From the NCBI GenBank assembly GCA_963665085.2, contig CAXXXS010000001.1, forward strand, positions 4,092,001 to 4,156,000: 64,000 nt of DNA. Reading direction: 5' to 3'. This DNA comes from G963665085 sp963665085 (GTDB lineage Bacteria; Bacteroidota; Bacteroidia; Bacteroidales; JAAAOM01). The notes under the pieces were generated by a model. It saw only the letters and a program-made list of their open reading frames with translations, was not told the DNA's origin and did not search any database. Positions within the stretch are counted from its first letter, which is position 1, and the number at the start of each line of letters is the position of its first letter. The translations under genes were made by a program, and so were the position numbers. Of the stretch, positions 27,202-36,398 are shown piece after piece.

Positions 27202-28782
27202 ATGAAACATATATTTAGATCAATTTTAATATTTATTCTTGTTATAGTTTCTGTAACATCATGTAATGAGAATTTACTTGATATCGAACAACAGGGGGTA
27301 ATTGGGACTGATACTTATGAGGATGCTGATGACACTCAGGTAAAACAATTTATTTCTGCAGTTTATGCTTTAGTTTTAGGAGACTCTTATCAGGCAGTAT
27401 TGGCAGGCGGGCAAGCAAGCTACCGTGCAATAAACTATGAAATGTCAAGAATGAGTGCTGAATCTGCTAATTATTATGTATATAATGAGGGATCCGAAGC
27501 CAGCACATATTCTTATATTTGGTCGTATTATTACAAGTTGGCTTATTATTGTAATATGATTATTGATGGCCTGCCAGGGAACAATGTGGCTTCAGAATCT
27601 GTAAAATCTCAGGTTATGGCAGAAGCTCGTGCAATTCGTGCCATTGCAATGATGAACCTGGTACAATTATATGGAAACCCACCCCTTGCAGATCATGTCA
27701 TGGATGGAAGTGAATTAAATACTCCTGCTTCAGAATCATGGGTATTTATTGAAAACGAATTGGAAGTAGCAGCAACGAATTTGCCAACAAAATCTGGTCA
27801 GGACGGACAGGAGGCAATTGGAGGTCGACTTACTCAGGAAGCAGTATATGCTTACCTCGGTAAAGCCCAACTGTGGCAGGCTAAGTACAATGAGGCTGCC
27901 AATACTTTGTACAATAAAGTAATAGCTACAGACAAGTATGCATTGAATCCGGATTTTGCGACACTTAATAGTTCAGCAGTTGATTTTAGTGCCGAGAATA
28001 TCTGGGAATTTAACTTTAGTGACGAATCAAGTGTTGCTACTGCACAGGAGGGAACTTTTGATATAGCTTGTTATTCTCCTGCCGTTTCAGTTTGGTATAC
28101 AAAATATGCAAGCATAATTTTAGGTTTTGGTTTAGGATCTTATCCTGCAGCTGATTTCGCAGCATTTTTGGAAACACATGACGGAACAGATAATCCACGC
28201 TACCAGGAAACTTTAATTGATTATAACACTGCCAGTGCAATGGGGTATATTAGTTTGCCCATTGATGAATGCGAAGGTTATATAAAAGTAAAAGACATGT
28301 GTCTGGCTGAAGATTTGGTAGGGGATTTCCCTTATTACTTCAGTAAACGCAGTGTTGTATATATGCGTTATGCAGAAGTGTTATTGAATTATGCAGAAGC
28401 CGTAGCCATGGGTGGTTCAGCAGGGGCTATGTCAGGTCTTGAAGCACTCAATTTAGTTCGTAGCCGTGTTGGGCTTGCTGATGCTCCAGCATTGGATATG
28501 AATAATGAAGAATATGGAGTAAAGGCAGAACGTAGGGCAGAACTATATGGAGAAGGGCATCGCTTCATTGACCTTGTTCGTTGGGGAGACGCTCCTCAGG
28601 TACTTGGTGATTGTGGTAAATTAGCACCTACTTTTAATGGCCTTGCTGATAACGGTAGTTTTGATATTGTTTCAGCAAGCACAGGTGGTTCAGGATTTAA
28701 AAGTGGCAAGAATGAATTGTTCCCCATTCCAACAAGTGATATAAATAACAATCCAAGCCTAATTCAAAATCCGGGCTGGTAA
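27202..28782 (+). CDS. RagB/SusD family nutrient uptake outer membrane lipoprotein
   Basis: 526 residues. A lipoprotein signal peptide (IFILVIVSVTSC; Cys about 21) anchors it at the cell surface. The SusD fold is recognisable from the TPR-like helices (about 95-170; AEARAIRAIAMMNLVQLYGNPPLADH) and the C-terminal motifs YMRYAEVLLNYAEAVA, RRAELYGEGHRFIDLVRWGDA, and NELFPIPTSDINNNPSLIQNPGW. It forms the lid over the SusC barrel and binds the glycan. Substrate is not deducible from sequence alone. Confidence 0.95.
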   Translation: MKHIFRSILIFILVIVSVTSCNENLLDIEQQGVIGTDTYEDADDTQVKQFISAVYALVLGDSYQAVLAGGQASYRAINYEMSRMSAESANYYVYNEGSEASTYSYIWSYYYKLAYYCNMIIDGLPGNNVASESVKSQVMAEARAIRAIAMMNLVQLYGNPPLADHVMDGSELNTPASESWVFIENELEVAATNLPTKSGQDGQEAIGGRLTQEAVYAYLGKAQLWQAKYNEAANTLYNKVIATDKYALNPDFATLNSSAVDFSAENIWEFNFSDESSVATAQEGTFDIACYSPAVSVWYTKYASIILGFGLGSYPAADFAAFLETHDGTDNPRYQETLIDYNTASAMGYISLPIDECEGYIKVKDMCLAEDLVGDFPYYFSKRSVVYMRYAEVLLNYAEAVAMGGSAGAMSGLEALNLVRSRVGLADAPALDMNNEEYGVKAERRAELYGEGHRFIDLVRWGDAPQVLGDCGKLAPTFNGLADNGSFDIVSASTGGSGFKSGKNELFPIPTSDINNNPSLIQNPGW

Positions 28783-28923
28783 ATTTTATAAAAAAATCAT
28801 CATTGATTAAAAATATTTAATAGCTCTAGTATTAATTTTTCGTTTTTATTCCTAAGAAGGATAAATCTTTTTTATATGAAAGTTTATTATAAATCAATTT
28901 TATATTGGTATTATTAGTTAGCT

Positions 28924-28952
28924 AAGGAGGTGGATAAAACCACCTCCTTTAA
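28924..28952 (+). terminator. Terminator of the susCD operon
   Basis: A perfect 10-bp GC-rich stem (AAGGAGGTGG / CCACCTCCTT) with a 6-nt loop, followed by TT. It separates the susCD unit from the TetR/enzyme block. Confidence 0.75.
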
Positions 28953-29187
28953 AACTTATACAAAAAAACGTTTTTCTTAATTAAAAGAATTAGTTCCTAT
29001 AGAAATACGAGCCAATTAAAATATATTTAGTCGATGAATAAAATGGCAAATTACCTACAAATGAGTTAGGGGTTACAGAACTAAGCTATATACAGTTTTT
29101 ATATTCATATCGAAATGTAGAGAATTCTATATGATAAACATCTTTTCATATTGAAAAAAACAACTAGGAAATTTTTATTGTCGTAAT

Positions 29188-29210
29188 AATTTCCTTCCTT
29201 TGAGGAAATT
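29188..29210. promoter_or_regulatory. Palindrome upstream of the TetR gene (possible operator)
   Basis: AATTTCCT, a 7-nt spacer and AGGAAATT form a perfect inverted repeat ending 23 nt before the TetR start codon. Position and symmetry fit a TetR auto-regulatory operator. It could instead be an mRNA hairpin. Confidence 0.45.
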
Positions 29211-29233
29211 TTTCTTATTAAAATAATTTCCAT

Positions 29234-29863
29234 ATGAGTGATATCAAAAAAGAAATATTAGAAATAAGCCTTCAGCATTATTTAAAGTATGGAGTTCGTA
29301 AAATGTCGAATGACAAGCTTGTAAAACTTTTAGGTATTTCTACAAAAACATTGTACAAACATTTTAAGGACAAAGAAGATTTAATTTCTCAGTCTCTTGA
29401 ATTATTTTATTCTCAACAATATAGGCTATTTAACGATATTGATAAGAATGAAAGTGCCCCAATTCTGTTATTTCATATTTGGAAAGAAGGTTTCGAAATG
29501 GAATATAAAGTAAATGCCGTTTTCTTTCGGGATCTGCATCATTATTATCCAGAATTAGAAAAAAAGGTAGAAGAAAAGAGTAGTAGCTTACTTTGGTTGG
29601 AGTTTATCCATATTATAAATACCGGAAAAGAACAAGGCGATATAAGGATGGATATTATTTCAGAAGCTGTCTTAGAAGGGATGTCTTATCTATTTGAAGC
29701 TGTTGTAAGAAAAGGGTACTTAGATAAGTTAAAGCTGTCTGTAAGACAACTTTTTGCCAGTACATTAATCGCTTACATACGGGGAATTTGCACGCAAAAA
29801 GGGATAGCAACTTTAGATGCCTATCTGGAAAGCATAAAACCCGATGATCTAAATCAGTCATAA
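29234..29863 (+). CDS. TetR/AcrR family transcriptional regulator
   Basis: 209 residues. The N-terminal helix-turn-helix (about 5-55; ISLQHYLKYGVRKMSNDKLVKLLGISTKTLYKHFKDKEDLISQSL) is typical of TetR regulators, where KTLYKHFKDKE is the recognition region. The C-terminal part (about 60-205) is the variable ligand-binding and dimerisation domain. The GH20 gene starts 15 nt after its stop, so it heads the enzyme block and is likely its local regulator, apart from the sigma/FecR relay. The effector is unknown. Confidence 0.88.
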   Translation: MSDIKKEILEISLQHYLKYGVRKMSNDKLVKLLGISTKTLYKHFKDKEDLISQSLELFYSQQYRLFNDIDKNESAPILLFHIWKEGFEMEYKVNAVFFRDLHHYYPELEKKVEEKSSSLLWLEFIHIINTGKEQGDIRMDIISEAVLEGMSYLFEAVVRKGYLDKLKLSVRQLFASTLIAYIRGICTQKGIATLDAYLESIKPDDLNQS

Positions 29864-29878
29864 ATAAATTTAGTTAAC

Positions 29879-31999
29879 ATGAAGAAAGAAACTTTTCAAA
29901 TACCATTACGAATCAAAATTATTTTAACAGTGTTTTCCTTAATGCTTTCATTAACGTTTAATGGATTTGCTCAACACAAGACTCTTAATGTAATGCCATA
30001 TCCTCAAAAAGTTAATCAGGGGGAAGGCAGGTTTAGAATAGATTCGGAATTTTCAATATTCCTTGCATCAGATGCAGAAGATAAATTAGTGGAAGACGCA
30101 ACAAACAGGTTTTTTATCAGGCTCAGACGTAAAACTTTAACTTATTTCAGACAGGAAAAGGTTGAGTTGAACCAGGTTTTAAAAAACATAAAAATGACCG
30201 TTCAGGTTGAATCAAAAGCTCTTCCTTCAATAGGTGTAGATGAATCTTATCAACTGTTGGTTACAACGGATCATATTCTTTTAAAATCAAATACTTCAAT
30301 AGGCGCATTAAGGGGAATGGAAACATTAATTCAAATGGTATTGGCAGATGAAGACGGGTATTTTATTCCTGTGTCTGAAATAACGGATGCCCCGAGGTTT
30401 AAATGGAGGGGTATCTTGGTTGATGTTGCCAGGCATTTTATCCCCATCGAAATATTAAAGAAAAATGTAGATGCAATGGCGGCAGTAAAACTCAATATAC
30501 TTCACCTTCACCTTACAGATGATGAGGGCTTTAGAGTAGAGTCAAAACTGTACCCAAAACTTCATCAGATGGGATCTAACGGCAGGTATTATAGTCAAAA
30601 CGAATTGATAGATCTTGTTAAATATGCTTCTGACAGAGGAATAACCATTGTTCCAGAATTTGACCTTCCTGGTCATTCAAGAAGTTGGTTTGCAGGTTAT
30701 CCAGAATTTGCCAGTGCTCCCGGTCCTTATAAGCCAGGGCCACGATTTGTTTTCGATCCGGACGCTCCGCGTGAAGAACTAGCAAAAGCTGTGAATTCTG
30801 CCCCAACCCCAACAATAGATCCCACAAGAGAAGAAGTTTATGAATTTCTGGATAAATTTTTTGGAGAGATGACAAATATTTTCACAGGACCTTACTTTCA
30901 TATTGGAGCCGACGAGAATAATGGGGTAGCATGGAGGGAAAATCCTAAGATAGTCCAGTTCATGAATGACAAAAAAATGAAAGATACCCATGAATTGCAA
31001 AATTATTTTGTGAGCCGGGTTTATGAGATATTAAAAAAGCATAACCGCACGATGCTGGCCTATCAGGAGTCGTATTCTGAAAATTTATCAAAAGATATAA
31101 TTTTTCAGGCCTGGATCGCCAAGGAGGATCCAATTGAAGCTGTAGCACCATTTGAGATTGCCGAAAAAGGAAATACAACACTTATTAATACCGGTTTTTA
31201 TCTCGACTTATATTTGCCCTCGCATGTTCATTATCTTAATGCTGAAATCCCGACAGAAGTGAATAAAAATATTTGGGGTGGGGAAGCTGCATTATGGTCA
31301 GAACTGGTTGATGAAAATTGCTTTGAAGGGAGGGCTTGGCCAAGAACAGCATCAATTGCTGAAAGACTTTGGTCTCCGGTAAATATTACAAATATTGAGG
31401 ATATGTACCGAAGACTATATATTCTAAGTGATGAACTGGAAGAAAATGGATTAAACCATCGTTTTAATGCCAAAAGATGGTTGTCTGTAATGGCAAATGG
31501 AACATCACTGGATGCACCCCAGATGATATACGAGGTTTTAGCCCCTTACAAAGGGTATAGAAGGCTTGCGTCAACGATGATGTTACCTGCAAACTATAAA
31601 TATGAAACAATACCACTTGTTGGTTTGCCCGATATTGTGGACGTTGATTCAGAAGTAGAGTGGAAATTCAGAAAAAATATCAGACTTTATCTGAAAGACA
31701 GTAACCCTAATGCTAAAAATGAAATTGAAAATCAGCTAAAGAAATGGAAGGTAGCATCACTACAACTTGAACAGCAAATTGAGGTAGCCCCTAACTTAAT
31801 GAAGTTAAAAACATATTCAGACAGGATTAATACAGCCGTCGAAATTGGTCTAAAAGCCTTGGAAGGGAAAATGGATGAAACTGAAAAAGAAGGAGCAATA
31901 AAGCAGTTACAATCCATGAAATTAAGAACTGATGCAGTTGAAATAAGAATTTTAGATGAAATAGAAGCTTTGATTAGTGGTAAACTGACAGAACTTTAA
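29879..31999 (+). CDS. Glycoside hydrolase family 20 beta-N-acetylhexosaminidase
   Basis: 706 residues with a signal peptide (KIILTVFSLMLSLTFNGFA). The GH20b domain (about 35-165; LNVMPYPQKVNQGEGRF, SYQLLVTTDHILLKSNTSIGALRGMETLIQ) is followed by the GH20 catalytic barrel (about 172-520; FKWRGILVDVARHFIP, LNILHLHLTDDEGFRVESKLYP). The catalytic Asp-Glu pair is at 345-346 in HIGADENNG. A helical C-terminal region of about 150 residues follows. It releases terminal GlcNAc or GalNAc by substrate-assisted catalysis in the periplasm or at the surface. Confidence 0.92.
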   Translation: MKKETFQIPLRIKIILTVFSLMLSLTFNGFAQHKTLNVMPYPQKVNQGEGRFRIDSEFSIFLASDAEDKLVEDATNRFFIRLRRKTLTYFRQEKVELNQVLKNIKMTVQVESKALPSIGVDESYQLLVTTDHILLKSNTSIGALRGMETLIQMVLADEDGYFIPVSEITDAPRFKWRGILVDVARHFIPIEILKKNVDAMAAVKLNILHLHLTDDEGFRVESKLYPKLHQMGSNGRYYSQNELIDLVKYASDRGITIVPEFDLPGHSRSWFAGYPEFASAPGPYKPGPRFVFDPDAPREELAKAVNSAPTPTIDPTREEVYEFLDKFFGEMTNIFTGPYFHIGADENNGVAWRENPKIVQFMNDKKMKDTHELQNYFVSRVYEILKKHNRTMLAYQESYSENLSKDIIFQAWIAKEDPIEAVAPFEIAEKGNTTLINTGFYLDLYLPSHVHYLNAEIPTEVNKNIWGGEAALWSELVDENCFEGRAWPRTASIAERLWSPVNITNIEDMYRRLYILSDELEENGLNHRFNAKRWLSVMANGTSLDAPQMIYEVLAPYKGYRRLASTMMLPANYKYETIPLVGLPDIVDVDSEVEWKFRKNIRLYLKDSNPNAKNEIENQLKKWKVASLQLEQQIEVAPNLMKLKTYSDRINTAVEIGLKALEGKMDETEKEGAIKQLQSMKLRTDAVEIRILDEIEALISGKLTEL

Positions 32000-32051
32000 C
32001 ATACTAAATCTATTAGTTTTTTAGGAATTCAATTTTTTAAAGAAATAGAAT

Positions 32052-34184
32052 ATGAATTATAAAATACAAATATTATTGTGGGGACTGTTTATAGGTATTT
32101 CTACTAACCTAAAGGCACAAGAAAGCATAACGCTATCGGTAGATGAATATGAAATTGAAGATAGCTTGTTTAGTGCGCCTTACATCGATATTAATGAGTG
32201 GCGTAAAAAGCCAATCGGGCATTATTATATACATGGAGGATTTAAGGGGACTAATACGAAATTTTCATTTTATTTACCGCCAAAAGAAAAATACGATGGT
32301 CGTTTTTTTCAATATATAACACCCATCCCTGATAATGAAAATCTTTCGCAGGATGCACCAACACGAGAATCTGATAAAATTAGTTTTGCAATTGAAAGCG
32401 GTGCCTATTTTATTGAGACAAATGGTGGAGGTGCATTGGATTTTTCAAACCCGATGGCCAACGATGCTACTATTGGGGCATACCGTGCTAATGCTGCATG
32501 TGCACAATTTTCAAGGGTAGTTGCGAAAAAATTTTACGGAGAAGCGCGCCCTTATGGATATGCCTTTGGAGGCAGTGGTGGTTCATTACGTACAATTGGA
32601 AGCATTGAAAACACATCAGGAGTATGGGATGGAGTGGTACCTTATGTTATGCCAACTCCCATGTCCATTCCTAATTCATTTACTGCCGGTATGCTGGCAG
32701 GTAGGATATTAAGGGATAAAATACCTGAAATGGTGGATGCATTGGCAGTAGGAAGTAAAAAAAGTGTTTATGATATATTAGAGACTGAAGAACAAATAGC
32801 TGCATATAATGAAATAACTGCTTTTGGATTTCCTCCGGGAGCATGGAGAACGGGTCAATCAGAAGGGACAGGCCTGGGAGCTTTCGCATTAATTTTGCCA
32901 ACTATTTTACAAATTGACCCCAGCTATTTTATTGATTTCTGGACAAAACCAGGCTACGAAGGATACAATCCACCAGAATCTTTAAAAAAAGACCGCGTTC
33001 AACTTGTCTCGAAAATTGAGAGAATCATATCAGCAGAGGAAGCAATCAGTATGGACCTGGAATATGACCCATTTGGTGAAGAATCCAGAGGATTGGCAGC
33101 AAATGCGTGGAAAGGGTTGATTCAGAAAGAGGCTTCGGGGGAAGTGCCCGTTGCGATTCAGCTGGAGAAAGTGCCGGAGAACAAATCTGGTTCCTATGAC
33201 CTGATTGTAAACAGTGGAGTTGGAAATGGAGAGAAACTAAATATTCAGTGGATAGATGGCAATACCGTGATATTAACTGTTGGGAATAATGAACCGGCAA
33301 AAAAACTTAAAGTTGGTGATGAGTTAAAGTTTGATAATTCAAATCTACTTGCTGTACAATATTACCACAGGCACCAAGTCCCTGGTGAGGAGTATTATGT
33401 TTACGATCAATATAAAGATAAAAACGGCAAGCCAATCTATCCTCAACGTCCAATGTTGTTGGCACCAGGGTTTGCAGCTGCTGCATCTGGATCTGTACCG
33501 ACCGGAAAATTTAAAGGGAAAATGATTGTTGTACAGAATATGAACGATGGAGGGGCACTTCCCTGGCATGCCGATTGGCTTAAAAGCAGGGTAAAAGAAC
33601 ATTTGGGAAGTAGGTTAGATAGCCATTTTTGTATGATGTTTACTGAACATGCTAACCATGGCGATTATCCTTCTCAGCCCGATCCAACTCATGACATTGT
33701 TTACCTGGGCGTTTTGCATCAGGCATTACGTGACCTAAGCGCCTGGGTTGAAGATGGTATTCAACCATCCAGCACAAATTATAAGATAGAAAACGGGCAG
33801 GTAATTTTACCTGAAACTGCAAAAGAACGTGGTGGAATTCAACCTGTAATAACCGTTAAAGCAAATGGAAAAAAATGTGCTGAAGTTAAAGTTGGGGAAA
33901 CTGTGACACTGGAAGCTATTATTGAAGTACCACCAAATACAGGAAAGGTTGTCCTGGCAGAATGGAACTTCGAAGGTGGAAAAGAATTTGTTGTTGTTGA
34001 TAATATTATAAGTCACTACACTGATTCATCAGGGACAAAGGCAAAGATTAAAACAACCTATACATTTCAATCTCCCGGAATATACTTCCCAACATTACAA
34101 GGAGGTTCTGAGAGGGAGGGTAACCTGGAAACTCCTTTTGCCCGGATTAAAAATTTAGGAAGCGCCAGGGTAATTGTTAATTAA
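32052..34184 (+). CDS. Secreted tannase/feruloyl-esterase-like alpha/beta hydrolase (copy 1)
   Basis: 710 residues, signal peptide (IQILLWGLFIGISTNLKA). The putative nucleophile Ser175 sits in AFGGSGGSLRT after a YIHGGF strand region. An Asp in MNDGGALPWHADW and His536 in FTEHANHGDYP could complete a Ser-Asp-His triad like that of tannase-family esterases. The C-terminal ~120 residues (from about 590) look like a PKD-type Ig domain: VLAEWNFEGG, TYTFQSPGIYFPT, NLGSARVIVN. Paralogous to the next gene. The esterase role is inferred from motif and neighbourhood; the family was not named with certainty. Confidence 0.6.
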   Translation: MNYKIQILLWGLFIGISTNLKAQESITLSVDEYEIEDSLFSAPYIDINEWRKKPIGHYYIHGGFKGTNTKFSFYLPPKEKYDGRFFQYITPIPDNENLSQDAPTRESDKISFAIESGAYFIETNGGGALDFSNPMANDATIGAYRANAACAQFSRVVAKKFYGEARPYGYAFGGSGGSLRTIGSIENTSGVWDGVVPYVMPTPMSIPNSFTAGMLAGRILRDKIPEMVDALAVGSKKSVYDILETEEQIAAYNEITAFGFPPGAWRTGQSEGTGLGAFALILPTILQIDPSYFIDFWTKPGYEGYNPPESLKKDRVQLVSKIERIISAEEAISMDLEYDPFGEESRGLAANAWKGLIQKEASGEVPVAIQLEKVPENKSGSYDLIVNSGVGNGEKLNIQWIDGNTVILTVGNNEPAKKLKVGDELKFDNSNLLAVQYYHRHQVPGEEYYVYDQYKDKNGKPIYPQRPMLLAPGFAAAASGSVPTGKFKGKMIVVQNMNDGGALPWHADWLKSRVKEHLGSRLDSHFCMMFTEHANHGDYPSQPDPTHDIVYLGVLHQALRDLSAWVEDGIQPSSTNYKIENGQVILPETAKERGGIQPVITVKANGKKCAEVKVGETVTLEAIIEVPPNTGKVVLAEWNFEGGKEFVVVDNIISHYTDSSGTKAKIKTTYTFQSPGIYFPTLQGGSEREGNLETPFARIKNLGSARVIVN

Positions 34185-34220
34185 GTAAATCATGTAAGGC
34201 TCATTAAAAAACTTTTAAAA

Positions 34221-36353
34221 ATGAAACACTCAAAATTATTAAGGTATTACATTTTGCTTTATTTTTTTCTTGTCAACACTTTATTAGCTGAGGCACAAAA
34301 TAAATCATCCCTTAAAGATGCCAATATTGCTAAGGGATTTACAATAGAAGACACAATCTTTAAAAAACCTTATGTAGATATTGATGAATGGAGAAATAAA
34401 CCAGTTAAACACCGATATATACATGGAGGTTTTGGAGATGGAACTCGTTTTTCGCTATACTTCCCTGAAAAGGAGTATTATTCAGGTCGTTTTTTTCAAT
34501 ATATCACACCATTCCCTGATAGTGAGAAATCTGCGCAGTCTTACCCGGATGATATTAGCCCCATTGGTTTTAGTATTACGTATGGTGCTTATTTTGTTGA
34601 AACCAATCAAGGAGGGAAGATTGATTTTGCAGACCCTACTTCATTTCGAGATCCTTCTATTGGAGCTTATCGTGCTAATGCTGCTTGTGCAGAGTTGTCG
34701 CGACATATAGCAAAACTGATATATAATTGTGCTCGTCCTTTTGGATATTGCTTTGGAGGAAGCGGGGGCGCTTACCGAACAGCTGGAAGTATGGAAAATA
34801 CAAAGGGCGTTTGGGATGGAGCTGTTCCATTCGTTATGGGTTCACCCAATGCAATTCCTAATGTTTTTGCTGTGCGTATGCATGCCTTGCGAATTCTTAA
34901 GGATAAAATGGCAGATATAGTAGATGCATTAAGGCCTGGAGGAAGTGGAGACCCTTATGCAACGTTAACAGCAGAACAACGACAGGTATTGCAAGAATGT
35001 ACAAAAATGGGTTTTCCAATCAAATCATGGTACGGTTGGCAAAATATGGATGCGCATGGTTTTCTTGTTTTGTATAAGTCCTTAGTAATGATGGATAACA
35101 AATACTTTAATGAAGATTTTTGGAATAAACCTGGTTATTTGGGTTACGATAATCCGGCTTCGTTGCAACGAGACCGTGTGCAGACCAAAGGAGTTGTAAA
35201 ACAAATAATTGGCCAGGTTAATGCAGAAGAACTTGGTTTGGTAAAGCCTATTTCTGAGGCAGACCGAGGAACTGCTGATCGTGCATGGGTAAGCATGGGC
35301 TCTGAAATAAAAGAAAAACCTGTCGCGTATCAAATAGATGTGGAAGTGAATGAAATTGGAATGGGTGGAGACCTAATCATTCTTTCAGGCAAGGGGAAAA
35401 GTCAGGTATTACAGATTACCGGAACCAATGGCAAATATGTAGTTCTGGCTCCTATTAATGAGCCTCATTTGCTAACATATCTGAATGTTGGAGATTCAGT
35501 ACAAGTTGATAATTCCAATTTCCTTGCAGTTCAAACTTACTACCGACACCAGATGCCTACACCCGATTATTATGTATGGGATCAATTTCGTGGTTACAAT
35601 AATGTCCCTATTTATCCACAGCGTCCCATGTTAATTGGACCTTTGATAACAATGGGGGCTTCCGGAACAATTCCTGAAGGGAAAATAAACGGAAAGATGA
35701 TTCTTTGTTGCTCAGTATGGGATAGAGAAGCTTTTGCATGGCAGGGCGATTGGTATCGAAATAAAGTGAAACAACATCTTGGTGATGCAACAGATGATAA
35801 TTTTCGTCTCTGGTATACTGACAGGGCTACTCATGGGGAAGTAGATGATCCTACCGAGGTCGTTTCATACCAGTCAACAATTTATCAGGCTTTACTTGAT
35901 GTAAGTGCATGGGTAGAAAAAGGGATAGAGCCTCCCTTAAATACAAATTATAAAATTGAAAATGGACAAGTTATTCTAACTGAAAAAGATGATGAATTTG
36001 GAGGGATTCAACCGGTTGTCTCAGTAAAAATAGACGGCCATGAACGAGCAGAAATTAAAAAAGGAGAATCTGTTAATCTGGAAGTAATCATAAAAGTTCC
36101 TGTAAATGCCGGCAAAGTAGTTTCTGCAGAATGGAATTTCGAAGGAGGAAATGAATTTATCCCGGTTTCGAATATTGTGAATTATTATTCAATCTCTTCC
36201 GGGACAAAAGTAAAGATTGAAACATCACATGTATTTAAAAAAGAAGGGACTTATTTTCCGACTATTCGTGTGGCATCAGAACGCGAAGGAGATGCTGAAA
36301 CTACATATACCCAAATCCAAAATCTAGGAAAAGCAAGGGTGGTTGTGAAGTAA
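34221..36353 (+). CDS. Secreted tannase/feruloyl-esterase-like alpha/beta hydrolase (copy 2)
   Basis: Also 710 residues and collinear with the preceding protein (GRFFQYITP, IGAYRANAACA, NTKGVWDGAVPFVM, NYKIENGQVIL). Ser181 in CFGGSGGAYRT and His538 in TDRATHGEV fit the same triad, and the same C-terminal PKD-like domain ends NLGKARVVVK. The signal peptide is YYILLYFFLVNTLLAEA. The pair arose by tandem duplication; divergence between copies is wide, suggesting different ester substrates rather than dosage. Start codon spacing (36 nt) indicates one transcript. Confidence 0.6.
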   Translation: MKHSKLLRYYILLYFFLVNTLLAEAQNKSSLKDANIAKGFTIEDTIFKKPYVDIDEWRNKPVKHRYIHGGFGDGTRFSLYFPEKEYYSGRFFQYITPFPDSEKSAQSYPDDISPIGFSITYGAYFVETNQGGKIDFADPTSFRDPSIGAYRANAACAELSRHIAKLIYNCARPFGYCFGGSGGAYRTAGSMENTKGVWDGAVPFVMGSPNAIPNVFAVRMHALRILKDKMADIVDALRPGGSGDPYATLTAEQRQVLQECTKMGFPIKSWYGWQNMDAHGFLVLYKSLVMMDNKYFNEDFWNKPGYLGYDNPASLQRDRVQTKGVVKQIIGQVNAEELGLVKPISEADRGTADRAWVSMGSEIKEKPVAYQIDVEVNEIGMGGDLIILSGKGKSQVLQITGTNGKYVVLAPINEPHLLTYLNVGDSVQVDNSNFLAVQTYYRHQMPTPDYYVWDQFRGYNNVPIYPQRPMLIGPLITMGASGTIPEGKINGKMILCCSVWDREAFAWQGDWYRNKVKQHLGDATDDNFRLWYTDRATHGEVDDPTEVVSYQSTIYQALLDVSAWVEKGIEPPLNTNYKIENGQVILTEKDDEFGGIQPVVSVKIDGHERAEIKKGESVNLEVIIKVPVNAGKVVSAEWNFEGGNEFIPVSNIVNYYSISSGTKVKIETSHVFKKEGTYFPTIRVASEREGDAETTYTQIQNLGKARVVVK

Positions 36354-36398
36354 ATTTAGATAAAATAATATGTGATTAGATATAAATAAATATTAAAA

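Larger units (their letters stand above)
28783..29233. other. Intergenic region between susD and the TetR gene
   Basis: 451 bases with no gene. It contains the susCD terminator (28924-28952) and a palindrome (29188-29210). The remaining AT-rich sequence presumably holds the promoter of the enzyme block, but no confident -33/-7 pair was found. Confidence 0.5.
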
